The notes beneath the pieces were generated by a model that was not told the DNA's origin, ran no database searches, and saw only the letters and a list, made by a program, of their open reading frames with translations. Of a stretch of 64,000 nt of DNA, positions 26,634 to 35,415 are shown piece after piece. The stretch's first letter is position 1. Every line of letters starts with the position of its first letter. Source of the DNA: Nitrososphaeraceae archaeon (lineage in GTDB: Archaea > Thermoproteota > Nitrososphaeria > Nitrososphaerales > Nitrososphaeraceae); NCBI GenBank assembly GCA_009377575.1, contig WHTU01000001.1, forward strand, positions 124,001 to 188,000, given 5' to 3'. The position numbers and the translations under genes are program-made.

Positions 26634-27833
26634 CTACTCACTGACCATAGCTTCACATACAGGATTTGCCTTCATGATTATCATATCTAGATTATGATTC
26701 TTCGTTTTCTCAATAGCACTAAAGTCGTCTCTCGAACAAGCTATGACGACTGTGTTCTTGTCCGTGGGATAGATATCTAGTGAAGAACCTGGCCGCCGTT
26801 CTACGTCGCCTATATAGTCCTTTAACCTTGACTCCATGGTGGAGAACAATTCGATCTTATCTCCCTTCATTTCATTCTGGTCTAGGTTCCAAGCGATTAT
26901 TACCCTTGTCCTACTTGCCTTTAGTTCAGCTTTCTTTAGGACTAATCGAAGTCTGTCAGTCAAATGCTTAACGTATCCCTCAATTCCTTTGATGGTCCCA
27001 TTCACTAAATACGCCAAAGGACCGGCTCCTGAAAGAGAGGAAGCAACGACACGAAGATCGTATAGTCCATTTGAAATCTCGTCTATATACAAATCGCCAT
27101 ATCTGTTCTGAAGTACTTGAGAGGGAAATCCTGAAGAACGTGTTTGTTTGCATACCTCTAAAGTACTAGCTAGGCCGGTATAGTGCTCCAATATTCTGAT
27201 GACGTGGGCGAGTTCAGCTGAATAGATATCAACGATATTCGAATCCTCTGTATCTGGTAGATCGTGCATAAGGCCTAACAAATAGAGATCCTTCTTGCTT
27301 GAGGATGATGATCCGACCAAAAGATCTGGTTGATCTAGTTCAGAATGAGATGTAATAGGCATGTAGTAATAATAAATGTCTCTTCCAATCACAAACCCTG
27401 TCAGATGTTCAATAAGTGCAATATTCTCGGTGTTACCTCCGATTCCAGTAGGAAGAGTAAACACAATTGAAGTCCCTGGACTTATCGACCTTACGAGATC
27501 CCTTAATTTTGAGGATATGTCCGCCCTTACATCTTGACCTGTCTTCCGAACCTTTGGAGAAAAGAATACGTATGATGCCATCTTAATGGCAACATCCACA
27601 GGCTCTAGCTCAAGCAATGGCTCGTCTTCCAAAAGGGAGCTCACACTAGGATACGTTTTAATGATTTCAGGCTTCAGCATTATTGCCATACGTGCGGATT
27701 CATCGATCAAGGACACCTTATGCCCTCTAACGGCAATTGCGGAGGCAATTCTGTAACCTTCAGTACTGAGTCCGTATACTACTACCGGCCCAGATGATTT
27801 TCCTAGACTCAAACTAGAATCGCCTACCCTCAA
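26634..27833 (-). CDS. Nucleotide-sugar dehydrogenase-like Rossmann protein
   Basis: 399 aa. The N-terminal VVVYGLSTEGYRIASAIAVR and HKVSLIDE resemble the NAD-binding domain of UDP-sugar 6-dehydrogenases; the middle has SSLSGAGPLAYLVNGT in place of the usual catalytic lysine/cysteine region, so typical dehydrogenase residues are not evident. A catalytically diverged member is likely. The neighbouring DUF354 gene is divergent (77 nt between starts), suggesting a shared surface-glycan context. Confidence 0.65.
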   Translation of the reverse strand: MRVGDSSLSLGKSSGPVVVYGLSTEGYRIASAIAVRGHKVSLIDESARMAIMLKPEIIKTYPSVSSLLEDEPLLELEPVDVAIKMASYVFFSPKVRKTGQDVRADISSKLRDLVRSISPGTSIVFTLPTGIGGNTENIALIEHLTGFVIGRDIYYYYMPITSHSELDQPDLLVGSSSSSKKDLYLLGLMHDLPDTEDSNIVDIYSAELAHVIRILEHYTGLASTLEVCKQTRSSGFPSQVLQNRYGDLYIDEISNGLYDLRVVASSLSGAGPLAYLVNGTIKGIEGYVKHLTDRLRLVLKKAELKASRTRVIIAWNLDQNEMKGDKIELFSTMESRLKDYIGDVERRPGSSLDIYPTDKNTVVIACSRDDFSAIEKTKNHNLDMIIMKANPVCEAMVSE

Positions 27834-27909
27834 ACATAGGATAACGGTGCTATGTAAGAGTTAAAGAAAAGTCTTTTCTATCCATGGTTAGTAGTCTACC
27901 ATATATTCC

Positions 27910-28977
27910 ATGAAAGTATGGCTTGATATTTTAACACCCAAACAAGTTATGTTTTTCAAACCTCTTGTTGACTCCCTTATAATTGATGGCCACGATGTGC
28001 TTTGTACTTCAAGAGATTACCGGGAAGCGACTGAGCTTGCGAGATTAAAAGACTTTGAAATAAAGGTGGTCGGGAAGCATGGAGGAGAAGGTAAATATGA
28101 CAAGTTAAGAGCAAGCGCTTCCCGTGTATTCGAATTAGCTGAATTAGTACAAGCATATGAGCCAGATTTAGCAATCACCTTTTCGTCACCCGAAGGAGCC
28201 CGGGTGTCTTTTGGACTAGGAATCAAACATTATTGTTTCAGCGATTCCCCACATGCCATAGCAGTGTCGAAGCTAACGGCTCCATTGACAGACATACTGT
28301 TTTGTCCATGGATAATCCCTTACTCTGCCTGGAATAAGTTTGGTATATCGAGGACGAACATTGTAAGATATAAGGCATTAGACCCCGCAGCGTGGCTTAA
28401 GCGGACTCCTGGCCAACCTCGCTCAAAAATCACAGATGTACTATATGAGAAGGGAAATAAGAAGAATATTCTAGTAAGATTGGAAGAATCAAAAGCTGCT
28501 TACCTGACTGAAAGTCCAGCCAAAAAGAATGGTTACTTGTTTCTTGATAGTCTAGTCAAATCAATCCACGATTTGGCAAATGTTGTTGTTATCTGCCGAT
28601 ATTCTGATCAGATAACAAAGGTCAATGAAAGATATCAAGAGAAGGTTTCCGTTGTCGGAAACATTATCGATGGTACATCCGCAATAGATTCTTGCGACCT
28701 CTTCATAGGCGCTGGAGGAACCATGACAGCAGAGGCTTGTCTTATGGGAAAGCCTGCTATCTCTATAGCTCCTATATCATTCTATGTAGAGAGGTACTTG
28801 TTAAAAAGCGGGCTACTTTTAAAGGCATCTAAGCCAGCTGACCTAGTGAAACTTGCTACAAGGACTCTCACAAATCCGCATGGACGTGCCAGTCAAAATC
28901 AGAACGCAAAATTCATCTTGGAGAAGATGGAAGACCCTATCCAGAAAGTAATGCGATATATATTAGCTCACCAGTAA
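27910..28977 (+). CDS. DUF354 family protein (glycosyltransferase-like)
   Basis: 355 aa. It begins MKVWLDILTPKQVMFFKPLV, the DUF354 opening, and has the GT-B-like nucleotide-sugar segment FIGAGGTMTAEACLMGKPAISI. DUF354 proteins resemble UDP-GlcNAc 2-epimerase/MurG folds and are found near archaeal glycan genes. The acceptor is unknown. It is divergent from the nucleotide-sugar dehydrogenase-like gene. Confidence 0.85.
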   Translation: MKVWLDILTPKQVMFFKPLVDSLIIDGHDVLCTSRDYREATELARLKDFEIKVVGKHGGEGKYDKLRASASRVFELAELVQAYEPDLAITFSSPEGARVSFGLGIKHYCFSDSPHAIAVSKLTAPLTDILFCPWIIPYSAWNKFGISRTNIVRYKALDPAAWLKRTPGQPRSKITDVLYEKGNKKNILVRLEESKAAYLTESPAKKNGYLFLDSLVKSIHDLANVVVICRYSDQITKVNERYQEKVSVVGNIIDGTSAIDSCDLFIGAGGTMTAEACLMGKPAISIAPISFYVERYLLKSGLLLKASKPADLVKLATRTLTNPHGRASQNQNAKFILEKMEDPIQKVMRYILAHQ

Positions 28978-29017
28978 CATTATTAAAGTTACAGTTCGTC
29001 AATAGAGGGAGCCCGGA

Positions 29018-29112
29018 AGCCCGGTAGAGTGGATTTTATTATCGCCGAATGTAGTGGCCAAGCATAGAGGCCTTTGGAGCCTTTGACCCCAGTTCGAATC
29101 TGGGCCGGGCTA
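29018..29112 (+). tRNA. tRNA-Gln (anticodon UUG) with a 22-nt intron in the D-arm
   Basis: Acceptor AGCCCGG/CCGGGCT, anticodon stem GAGGC/GCCTT around C-T-TTG-G-A, and T-arm CCCAG-TTCGAAT-CTGGG. Between the acceptor and D-stem lie 22 extra nt (29028-29049). Removing them restores a normal D-arm (GTGT...GCAT). The junction folds as a bulge-helix-bulge: exon CGGU (29022-29025) pairs with intron GCCG (29044-29047), with bulges AG|A and AA|U. This is a non-canonical position. A second AGCCCGG copy lies just upstream (29010-29016). Confidence 0.85.
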
Positions 29113-29184
29113 TGTATTTTTGATCCTTAAATATCAAATTAAGTCATTAAGTCACTGTAGCTTTAGGAATGATCGATGGATGTT

Positions 29185-30675
29185 CTATGAGCCTGAAGAG
29201 AATGAATATGATCTGACGATTTTGGATAAATCATCGTATGCGTTCTCAACTGCCTTCTTTCTTTTTTCCGTTCTTTCTCTAAAATTTTGTAGCCTCCTCT
29301 GATTGTGAAGAATCATTTCAACTTGCTCGGAGTGATTTGGTGAGCCCTTCGATTTCCTCAAGGTCAGAGATTTTTCGGTGCTGGATGCTGCAATTATTTC
29401 TCTTAATGTTTCCACTGATATCTGATATTCTGACGCTTGTAACAGCTGCTCAATCTGATTCCCTTCAAGATCTTTCAATGTACTTTTGCCACTGCTCAGG
29501 GCCAATTTAACAAGAGAGCCTACGAGTTTGTGCGCAGACCTAAAGTCTAGGGACTCTTTAGAAGTCAGAAGTTCTGCTACGTCAACTGCATTAGCGAAAC
29601 TCTTAGTGGCAACCTCTAACATTCTAGATTTGTGGACTATGCAGGAATCAATGACAAATCTAAGTATCCTTATTGAATTCTCAGTCGTTATTGTCGAAGC
29701 AAAGACAAGGCTTTTTATCTCTTGTAAATCCCTACTATATCCTGATGGTAAGCCTTTCAATATTGCCATTGATGCAGTAAGATTTCCAAGAATTACTCCC
29801 GATTTTGACCGCAATATCTCGAGAGGATCAGGATTTTTCTTTTGTGGCATAGCGCTCGAAGTCGAACTGGCAGAATCAGCTAGTTCAATATATTCGAATT
29901 CATTAGTAGTCCAAAGAATAAGGTCTTCAGCGATCCTACTCAAAGTAATCATAAGTATACTTAGGCAAGAAAGATATTCGAGGATCACGTCTCTAGAACT
30001 TGTTGCATCGATGCTATTGGTACTCAATTGGTCGAATCCCAATAGTGAGGCTGTCCGATTTCGATCCACAGAAAATATGGATCCCCCAATGGCCAACGAA
30101 CCGAGAGGCGATTGATTAATCCTGCTGTATGAATCCTCTAGCCTTTCCAAGTCACGAAAGAGGGACTCCGTATAGGAGAGGAGGTAATGAGAAAATGTTC
30201 CAATCTGGGCATGTTGTAGGTGAGTGTAAAGTACCATTATCGAGTCCTTATTGGAATCTGCTCTTTTAAGCAGGGACTCTATCATGTCTCCTAAAAGAAC
30301 ACAGACCTCATTGATGTCATCCCTGACTTTCATCTTAAGATCAGTCATAACCTGATCATTTCTAGACCTGGCAGTCTGCAACATCCCTCCCTTATCCATC
30401 CCTATTTTCTCAACTACAAAAGATTCTATAGATTCGTGAACATCTTCATTCTCATTTTTTTTCATGACCGGTTCAGGATGGAGTTTTGCTTCCTCCAAAG
30501 CTTTCAAGATCTCGGCTAATTCTTCTCTCGACAAATATCCAATTTCGTGCAGCATTATCATATGAGCCTCGCTTCCAATTATGTCATAGAATAAAACTGC
30601 AAAGTCATCCTTTAGGGAAGAAAGGTAATTCAAAATCTCACGATCGATTGAACCTCCGGGCCTAGATCTATACAT
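29185..30675 (-). CDS. argH: Argininosuccinate lyase
   Basis: Final step of arginine synthesis, cleaving argininosuccinate to arginine and fumarate. The superfamily signature SSAMPQKKNPDPLE is intact (catalytic Ser loop), with TARSRNDQVMTDLKM and YTHLQHAQIGTFSHYL as the other active-site regions. 496 aa, slightly long because of a charged C-terminal helix. It is monocistronic and divergent from the region holding the MIP18-like gene. Confidence 0.95.
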   Translation of the reverse strand: MYRSRPGGSIDREILNYLSSLKDDFAVLFYDIIGSEAHMIMLHEIGYLSREELAEILKALEEAKLHPEPVMKKNENEDVHESIESFVVEKIGMDKGGMLQTARSRNDQVMTDLKMKVRDDINEVCVLLGDMIESLLKRADSNKDSIMVLYTHLQHAQIGTFSHYLLSYTESLFRDLERLEDSYSRINQSPLGSLAIGGSIFSVDRNRTASLLGFDQLSTNSIDATSSRDVILEYLSCLSILMITLSRIAEDLILWTTNEFEYIELADSASSTSSAMPQKKNPDPLEILRSKSGVILGNLTASMAILKGLPSGYSRDLQEIKSLVFASTITTENSIRILRFVIDSCIVHKSRMLEVATKSFANAVDVAELLTSKESLDFRSAHKLVGSLVKLALSSGKSTLKDLEGNQIEQLLQASEYQISVETLREIIAASSTEKSLTLRKSKGSPNHSEQVEMILHNQRRLQNFRERTEKRKKAVENAYDDLSKIVRSYSFSSGS

Positions 30676-31105
30676 AGGATAAACGAAGAGTACCCTGATT
30701 TAATATTTTGCTGACACATCAAGGGACCTGATCTCTTAAATGGAGATTAAAAATATGACAAAAACTTCAATTACGAGTTGTCACGCGTGGCCTTGCAATC
30801 ATGGAAAATACCATTGACCGTAAAACATTCATTAGTGCAGTTCTTGTGCACGGTAACGTCATTCATAGAAGTGCTCCTAACTGAATCACCTACAAAATGT
30901 AAGACTATCGTGGATAAAAAAAATGCTTCTAAGGATGGCTTAATCGCCGATGTACGCACGATCGATACGGATCTAGCTCTCATCCCTGATTATGACTTGG
31001 GTAGAAATGGATTTAAGTACCCTACTAAAAAATAATTGGACCCCCACATTTCAGGTAAGCAGCTCGTTAATAGTTATATATCGATTGCTCCAAATCAAAG
31101 GAGAG
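30676..31105. other. 430-nt stretch with only a doubtful ORF
   Basis: An 85-codon TTG-started frame (30778-31035, +) ends in IPDYDLGRNGFKYPTKK but has no recognised family. A second short frame overlaps it (ATG 30801, beginning MENTIDRKTFISAVLVHGNV, 27 codons). I cannot decide whether these are remnants of a frameshifted small gene or chance. Confidence 0.35.
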
Positions 31106-31426
31106 ATGAATCAGGACATTCAGCAAGTGAAAAGACAAATATTCGACGAACTCACTAAAATTGTAGATCCAGAAATAGGAGTTTCAATTATGGAGTTGGA
31201 GTTGATAGACAAAGTCGATATCAAAGAAGGTAGTGTGGATATAGATTTGCATCTTACAAGCCCCTTCTGTCCAGCCGTTTTTGGTTTCAAGATAGCACAG
31301 GACGTCAGGGACAACGTTTACAAGCTGAATGGTATTGAAGGTGTTAAGGTGAATGTAAGCAACCACTTCATGGCAGAAGCGATCAACAAACAGGTAAATG
31401 AAAGCAACCCGCCTCCAAAATCGTGA
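31106..31426 (+). CDS. MIP18/DUF59-family iron-sulfur assembly protein
   Basis: 106 aa. It begins near QIFDELTKIVDPEIGVSIMEL, the DPE(I/L)G hallmark of MIP18/PaaD/SufT proteins, and has the conserved cysteine in LTSPFCPAVFGFK. These proteins help deliver Fe-S clusters to apoproteins. ATG 31106 is preceded by a GGAG-type site; the frame runs upstream to 30992 but that part does not match the family. It is close to the sdh operon, which needs Fe-S clusters. Confidence 0.9.
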   Translation: MNQDIQQVKRQIFDELTKIVDPEIGVSIMELELIDKVDIKEGSVDIDLHLTSPFCPAVFGFKIAQDVRDNVYKLNGIEGVKVNVSNHFMAEAINKQVNESNPPPKS

Positions 31427-31428
31427 TA

Positions 31429-31444
31429 GCATATTGGGATATGC
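31429..31444 (+). terminator. Small hairpin after the MIP18-like gene
   Basis: GCATAT-TGGG-ATATGC, a perfect 6-bp stem, begins 2 nt after the stop codon. Confidence 0.4.
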
Positions 31445-31544
31445 ACCCACTAGACCTCTTATGTAACTTGAACTGTCTGTGAAATTGCTTGCTTGTCTAA
31501 CCATTCTGCGGCAAAGTACTAATGCAATAGGTTAATTGGCGAAT

Positions 31545-32393
31545 TCATATTTTGCCCAAGCTTCTGGTTCGTGATTCAGCTAACTTTTTGTCATTTTTCG
31601 AAAAGCTCACAAGATGTCCTCTGAGCAATTGGATTCCAAGCGCAGGATCGACTCCTTTAGGACACACCACACTACAAGAACCTGCAAAATGACACCTCCA
31701 AATGCCGTGTTTGGTGTCTACAATGTCCAATCTGGACTGAGTGGCATCATCTCGGTTGTCGGCAAAATATCGGTAAGCTTGGGCCAAAGCCTGCGGGCCT
31801 GGAAACTTTGTATCAGTACCTACGGAAGGACATGCAGAGTAACACAAACCACACTTTATACAATATGAAGATTGCAAATACCTCTCGACGTCTTTAGGCG
31901 ATTGTATAAATTCTGTGAGGCTGTTTTTGTCTACAATATCTGCATTTGGATTGTGAATAAAAGGCTCCATTGCACGATGATGCTCAAAAAAATCTGAAAA
32001 GTCGGTGACCAGGTCTCTTATTATTGGAAAATTAGGAAGAGGCTCACAGGTAATGATATTCTCGTCAATTTCAGAGACCTTAGTATAACATGCTAGTCTT
32101 GGAATTCCATTTATCTTCATGCCGCAGGATCCGCATGATGCCATCCTACAAGAATACCGTATCGCTATGCTATTGTCTAAATAGCCCTTAGCATGCAACA
32201 AGGCATCCAACACAGTTGTCCAGCGCTGAACAGGTACTTCAAACTTGTCGAAATGTGAGGATTTACCTTGCTTGGGATTCTTCCTGTAAACTCTTAAGTG
32301 GATCACCTTCCGGTTGCTCGCAATTTCACTTTCCTTTTTCTGATCATGTTCTAAATTCGTTCGACTATTTTTAATGTTAACAAGCGCTATCAT
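31545..32393 (-). CDS. sdhB: Succinate dehydrogenase iron-sulfur subunit
   Basis: 282 aa. The N-terminal ferredoxin domain binds a [2Fe-2S] cluster (CRMASCGSCGMKINGIPRLAC region). The C-terminal domain has CIKCGLCYSACP and CHFAGSCSVVCPKGVDP for the [4Fe-4S] and third clusters. It passes electrons from SdhA to the membrane subunits. It has an N-terminal extension of about 27 residues. Last gene of sdhA-C-D-B. Confidence 0.95.
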   Translation of the reverse strand: MIALVNIKNSRTNLEHDQKKESEIASNRKVIHLRVYRKNPKQGKSSHFDKFEVPVQRWTTVLDALLHAKGYLDNSIAIRYSCRMASCGSCGMKINGIPRLACYTKVSEIDENIITCEPLPNFPIIRDLVTDFSDFFEHHRAMEPFIHNPNADIVDKNSLTEFIQSPKDVERYLQSSYCIKCGLCYSACPSVGTDTKFPGPQALAQAYRYFADNRDDATQSRLDIVDTKHGIWRCHFAGSCSVVCPKGVDPALGIQLLRGHLVSFSKNDKKLAESRTRSLGKI

Positions 32394-32401
32394 GATGACA
32401 A

Positions 32402-32764
32402 TTAACCCAAACCGTTAGCAATAAGTATTGTTCTTGTGCCATATGCAATAAGCGCAATCATTGCAACTAGCGTAAATACAGTCACCCCATTTTCCCAAAC
32501 TATATTCTGTCTAAATTCCAGCAAAATAATTCTCAGCCCATTGAATCCGTGAATGGCAATCAGCACAAGCATAGATTCCAAGAGCACTGCATATGCAATA
32601 TTCTGATAATTCGCAACAACATTCTCGTATTCTAAACTCATAGAAAAAGGCATACCTGTGACCACAGGTAGTCTAATAAGGATGTGCACTGCGACAACAA
32701 AGAGTGCAGCAACTCCTGAGATGTAATGAATCTTCATTATCTGACTTTCTTTTAACATCAACAT
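32402..32764 (-). CDS. sdhD: Succinate dehydrogenase membrane anchor subunit D
   Basis: 120 aa with three membrane helices. The histidine in VAVHILIRLP (first helix) and in IAIHGFNGLRIILLEF match the HGxxGxR heme/quinone region of SdhD-type anchors. It lies between sdhC and sdhB with short gaps, in the order A-C-D-B. Confidence 0.85.
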   Translation of the reverse strand: MLMLKESQIMKIHYISGVAALFVVAVHILIRLPVVTGMPFSMSLEYENVVANYQNIAYAVLLESMLVLIAIHGFNGLRIILLEFRQNIVWENGVTVFTLVAMIALIAYGTRTILIANGLG

Positions 32765-32805
32765 GTTTTTACAATAACCTCCTAATCTCCATAATACGAA
32801 TTAGT

Positions 32806-33276
32806 CTATTCTCCTGCAAACAAGATATTCGCTCCGTATAGCATCGCAGTCGCCGCCAGAATCAAGGCTATCCAGATTCCTGATTTCTGTCGATAATTCA
32901 GCGAAACGGGAGAGTATGGATAGTCAGGTCTGCCCGGTTTACCTAGTCCTCTACCTGTCTCAGTAAACAACAATCGAATCCCATTAGCAGAGTGGAAAGT
33001 ACTTGTTCCAATTACCAAAATCAGGAATAGATGCCCCCATGTAGTCTGAGTCAGTTCTAGCATGGCATTCCAAGCATCTTTGCCGTCTACAAGTGAGCTG
33101 GTTTCAATGACATGTCCAACAAAATATATCAGAAGGAATACGCCTGTGAGACGCTGGAGCCAATACGAGATTCTCTCCCAACCGTACCTTGAAGGATTGA
33201 GCCAGGCTTTGAGACCTTCGCGGTTTTCACGTCTATTGCTGTCCCAGTAAATCTTATCTTCCTTAAATGATTTCAT
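32806..33276 (-). CDS. sdhC: Succinate dehydrogenase cytochrome b556 subunit C
   Basis: 156 aa with three membrane helices. SYWLQRLTGVFLLIYFVGHV matches the SdhC RxTG motif, and FHSANGIRLLFTETGRG carries the His/Arg that bind heme and quinone. Its start overlaps the sdhA stop, so the two are translationally coupled. Confidence 0.88.
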   Translation of the reverse strand: MKSFKEDKIYWDSNRRENREGLKAWLNPSRYGWERISYWLQRLTGVFLLIYFVGHVIETSSLVDGKDAWNAMLELTQTTWGHLFLILVIGTSTFHSANGIRLLFTETGRGLGKPGRPDYPYSPVSLNYRQKSGIWIALILAATAMLYGANILFAGE

Positions 33277-34991
33277 TAATACTTCCTCTCAACTGGTGCA
33301 TACCTAGTAATCTTCACCGGATGCCAACGTAATTCTGGTCCTTCATGAGTGTAGTATGCAAGTGTATGCTTCAGATAATTCACGTCGTCTCTACTTGGAT
33401 AATCTATTCTTGCGTGAGCTCCTCTGGACTCTTGGCGGTTCAATGCTCCTACTAAGACAATTTCTGAGATTCTTGCTATTGAATCGAATTCCATGACATT
33501 AATGTAATTAGTGTTGTATTCGTTGGCCTTGTCGTCCACATGCCTCCAAGATGCCCGTTTCAACTCTCTTACTTCTCTTAATGCTTCGGTTAGCGTATTT
33601 CCGTCCCGAAATACATACGCCTTGGAATCCATTAAATCAGCAAGTCGTTTCTTGATTTCGTAAGGATTCAAATCGCCTCTGCCGTGGAATATTCCATCAT
33701 AGATCCTCTTCTCCTCTTCGATTACCTGTTGTTCAGACACTGTTATATTTCGATCCCTGGCCTTTTGGGCATACTTAGCAGCTTGTTTCCCTGTGATATT
33801 CCCCCATACGAGACATTCGGATGTAGAGTTTGCTCCCAACCTATTCGCACCGTGGGTACTATTACAAGCCGCTTCCCCAGCACACCAAAGGCCACTCATT
33901 TCTGTCTCACCTTCAATATTTGTGTGTATTCCTCCCATCATATAATGGCAAACAGGTCTAACCTCGATAGGTTCATCGATAACATCTATCCCTGAGAACT
34001 TGATCCCTATTTCCCTAATTCCTGCTAATTTTTCCTTTATGCGTTCACCTCCTAAATGAGAGAGATCGAGCTTAAGACAATCTATACCAGTCTCGTGTGT
34101 GAAGCCCTTCCCTTCCTGTATCTCACGAATCATAGCTCTCGAAACGACGTCTCGGGGTGCAAGTTCAAGTTTCTCCGGGGCGTATCGCTTCATGAATCGC
34201 TCTCCTTGATTATTGACAAGATATCCGCCTTCTCCTCTAGCTCCCTCAGTAATCAAGATTCCAGAGGGCAGAATTCCGCTCGGATGAAATTGCACAAATT
34301 CCATATCCTTTAGCGCTAATCCTTTTCTATATGCCATATCCAAGCCATCTGGTGTTGAGGAATAAGCATAGGTAGAAAAGCCATATATTCGGCCTGCACC
34401 GCCGGTACAAACAATTCCAGCCGAAGACTTGATGATTATAAATTGACCGGTCTTCATCTCGATGGCCGTGAATCCTCGAAAGTTAGATCCATCAGATAAA
34501 ATCGACGTGCAGAACCATTCGTTCAGAAAATGGATGTTTTCATGTTTCAGGCATGTATCGTATAAAGTCTGCATCTCATAAAATCCAACTTTATCTTGGG
34601 CATACGTTGCACGAGGGAACGAGTATCCTCCGAATTTCCGCTGATCGATCCGTCCATCTGATTTTCTTGACCATGGCATTCCCCAATGATCTAGCTGATA
34701 TATTTCGAATGGTACCTCTGAGACAAGTCGTTCCGCAACATCCTGGTCAGCAAGAAAATCACTACCTCTAATTGTATCGTAAATATGAGATTCCCTATTG
34801 TCTCCTTCCTCTTCAAATAGCACAGCAGCTGTTCCTCCCTCTGCAGAAACAGAGTGAGAACGCATTACCTGAACTTTGGAAATCACAGCTATACTCAAAT
34901 TCTTGTCCACTGATGCAGCTGAGATAGCAGCTCGAAGTCCTGCTAGACCAGATCCCATTATTAGAACATCGTAGGAGAGAACCTCAGTCAA
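33276..34991 (-). CDS. sdhA: Succinate dehydrogenase flavoprotein subunit
   Basis: 571 aa. The FAD-binding motif is GSGLAGLRAAISAA; the flavinylation histidine is in RSHSVSAEGG. The active-site segments are GARGEGGYLVNNQGERFM and MMGGIHTNIEG, with HGANRLGANSTSE near the C-terminal third. It oxidises succinate for both the TCA cycle and respiration. First gene of the operon; a TATA-like ATAAATAC on the complementary strand near 35038-35046 would give a leader of about 20 nt. Confidence 0.96.
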   Translation of the reverse strand: MTEVLSYDVLIMGSGLAGLRAAISAASVDKNLSIAVISKVQVMRSHSVSAEGGTAAVLFEEEGDNRESHIYDTIRGSDFLADQDVAERLVSEVPFEIYQLDHWGMPWSRKSDGRIDQRKFGGYSFPRATYAQDKVGFYEMQTLYDTCLKHENIHFLNEWFCTSILSDGSNFRGFTAIEMKTGQFIIIKSSAGIVCTGGAGRIYGFSTYAYSSTPDGLDMAYRKGLALKDMEFVQFHPSGILPSGILITEGARGEGGYLVNNQGERFMKRYAPEKLELAPRDVVSRAMIREIQEGKGFTHETGIDCLKLDLSHLGGERIKEKLAGIREIGIKFSGIDVIDEPIEVRPVCHYMMGGIHTNIEGETEMSGLWCAGEAACNSTHGANRLGANSTSECLVWGNITGKQAAKYAQKARDRNITVSEQQVIEEEKRIYDGIFHGRGDLNPYEIKKRLADLMDSKAYVFRDGNTLTEALREVRELKRASWRHVDDKANEYNTNYINVMEFDSIARISEIVLVGALNRQESRGAHARIDYPSRDDVNYLKHTLAYYTHEGPELRWHPVKITRYAPVERKY

Positions 34992-35150
34992 TCATGAAAA
35001 CACCTTCTAGTGATGATATCGTGAATTGCAAATCTCATAAATACCTTTGTCAATGTCAGAGTAAGTCGATATTAATTTTGCTTTTGAGATCGCTTAACCC
35101 AATTGCTAGAGCAGAGGTTTATTTACTTGTTGAATTTTAAGAACATCCTG

Positions 35151-35408
35151 ATGCACATTGCTTATTCAGGCAAGGTCTTCTTCGCACCAAATACTTCAGA
35201 TGAACAGATCATTGATCGTTCAAAGAAAAGATTAATGGAAAACGGGATCAGAGAAGAACATATACAGGTCAATTATAACATCCAAGAGCTGGAAGTTAAT
35301 GATTTGTATATCAGTTACGAGCCGCCCCATTTAGTGATACGGATCGTATATGAAAAAAAAGGTTCAGGAATGATTAAAATGAGAAATACCGGCATGATAG
35401 AGATATAG
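35151..35408 (+). CDS. Hypothetical protein
   Basis: 85 aa from the ATG at 35151 (open frame from 35103). Strand/helix pattern: IAYSGKVFFAPN, a helix TSDEQIIDRSKKRLMENG, then beta strands DLYISYEPPHLVIRIVYEKK. It looks like a small alpha/beta fold and I recognise no family. It is divergent from sdhA and convergent with hisS. Confidence 0.55.
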   Translation: MHIAYSGKVFFAPNTSDEQIIDRSKKRLMENGIREEHIQVNYNIQELEVNDLYISYEPPHLVIRIVYEKKGSGMIKMRNTGMIEI

Positions 35409-35415
35409 TCTCAAT

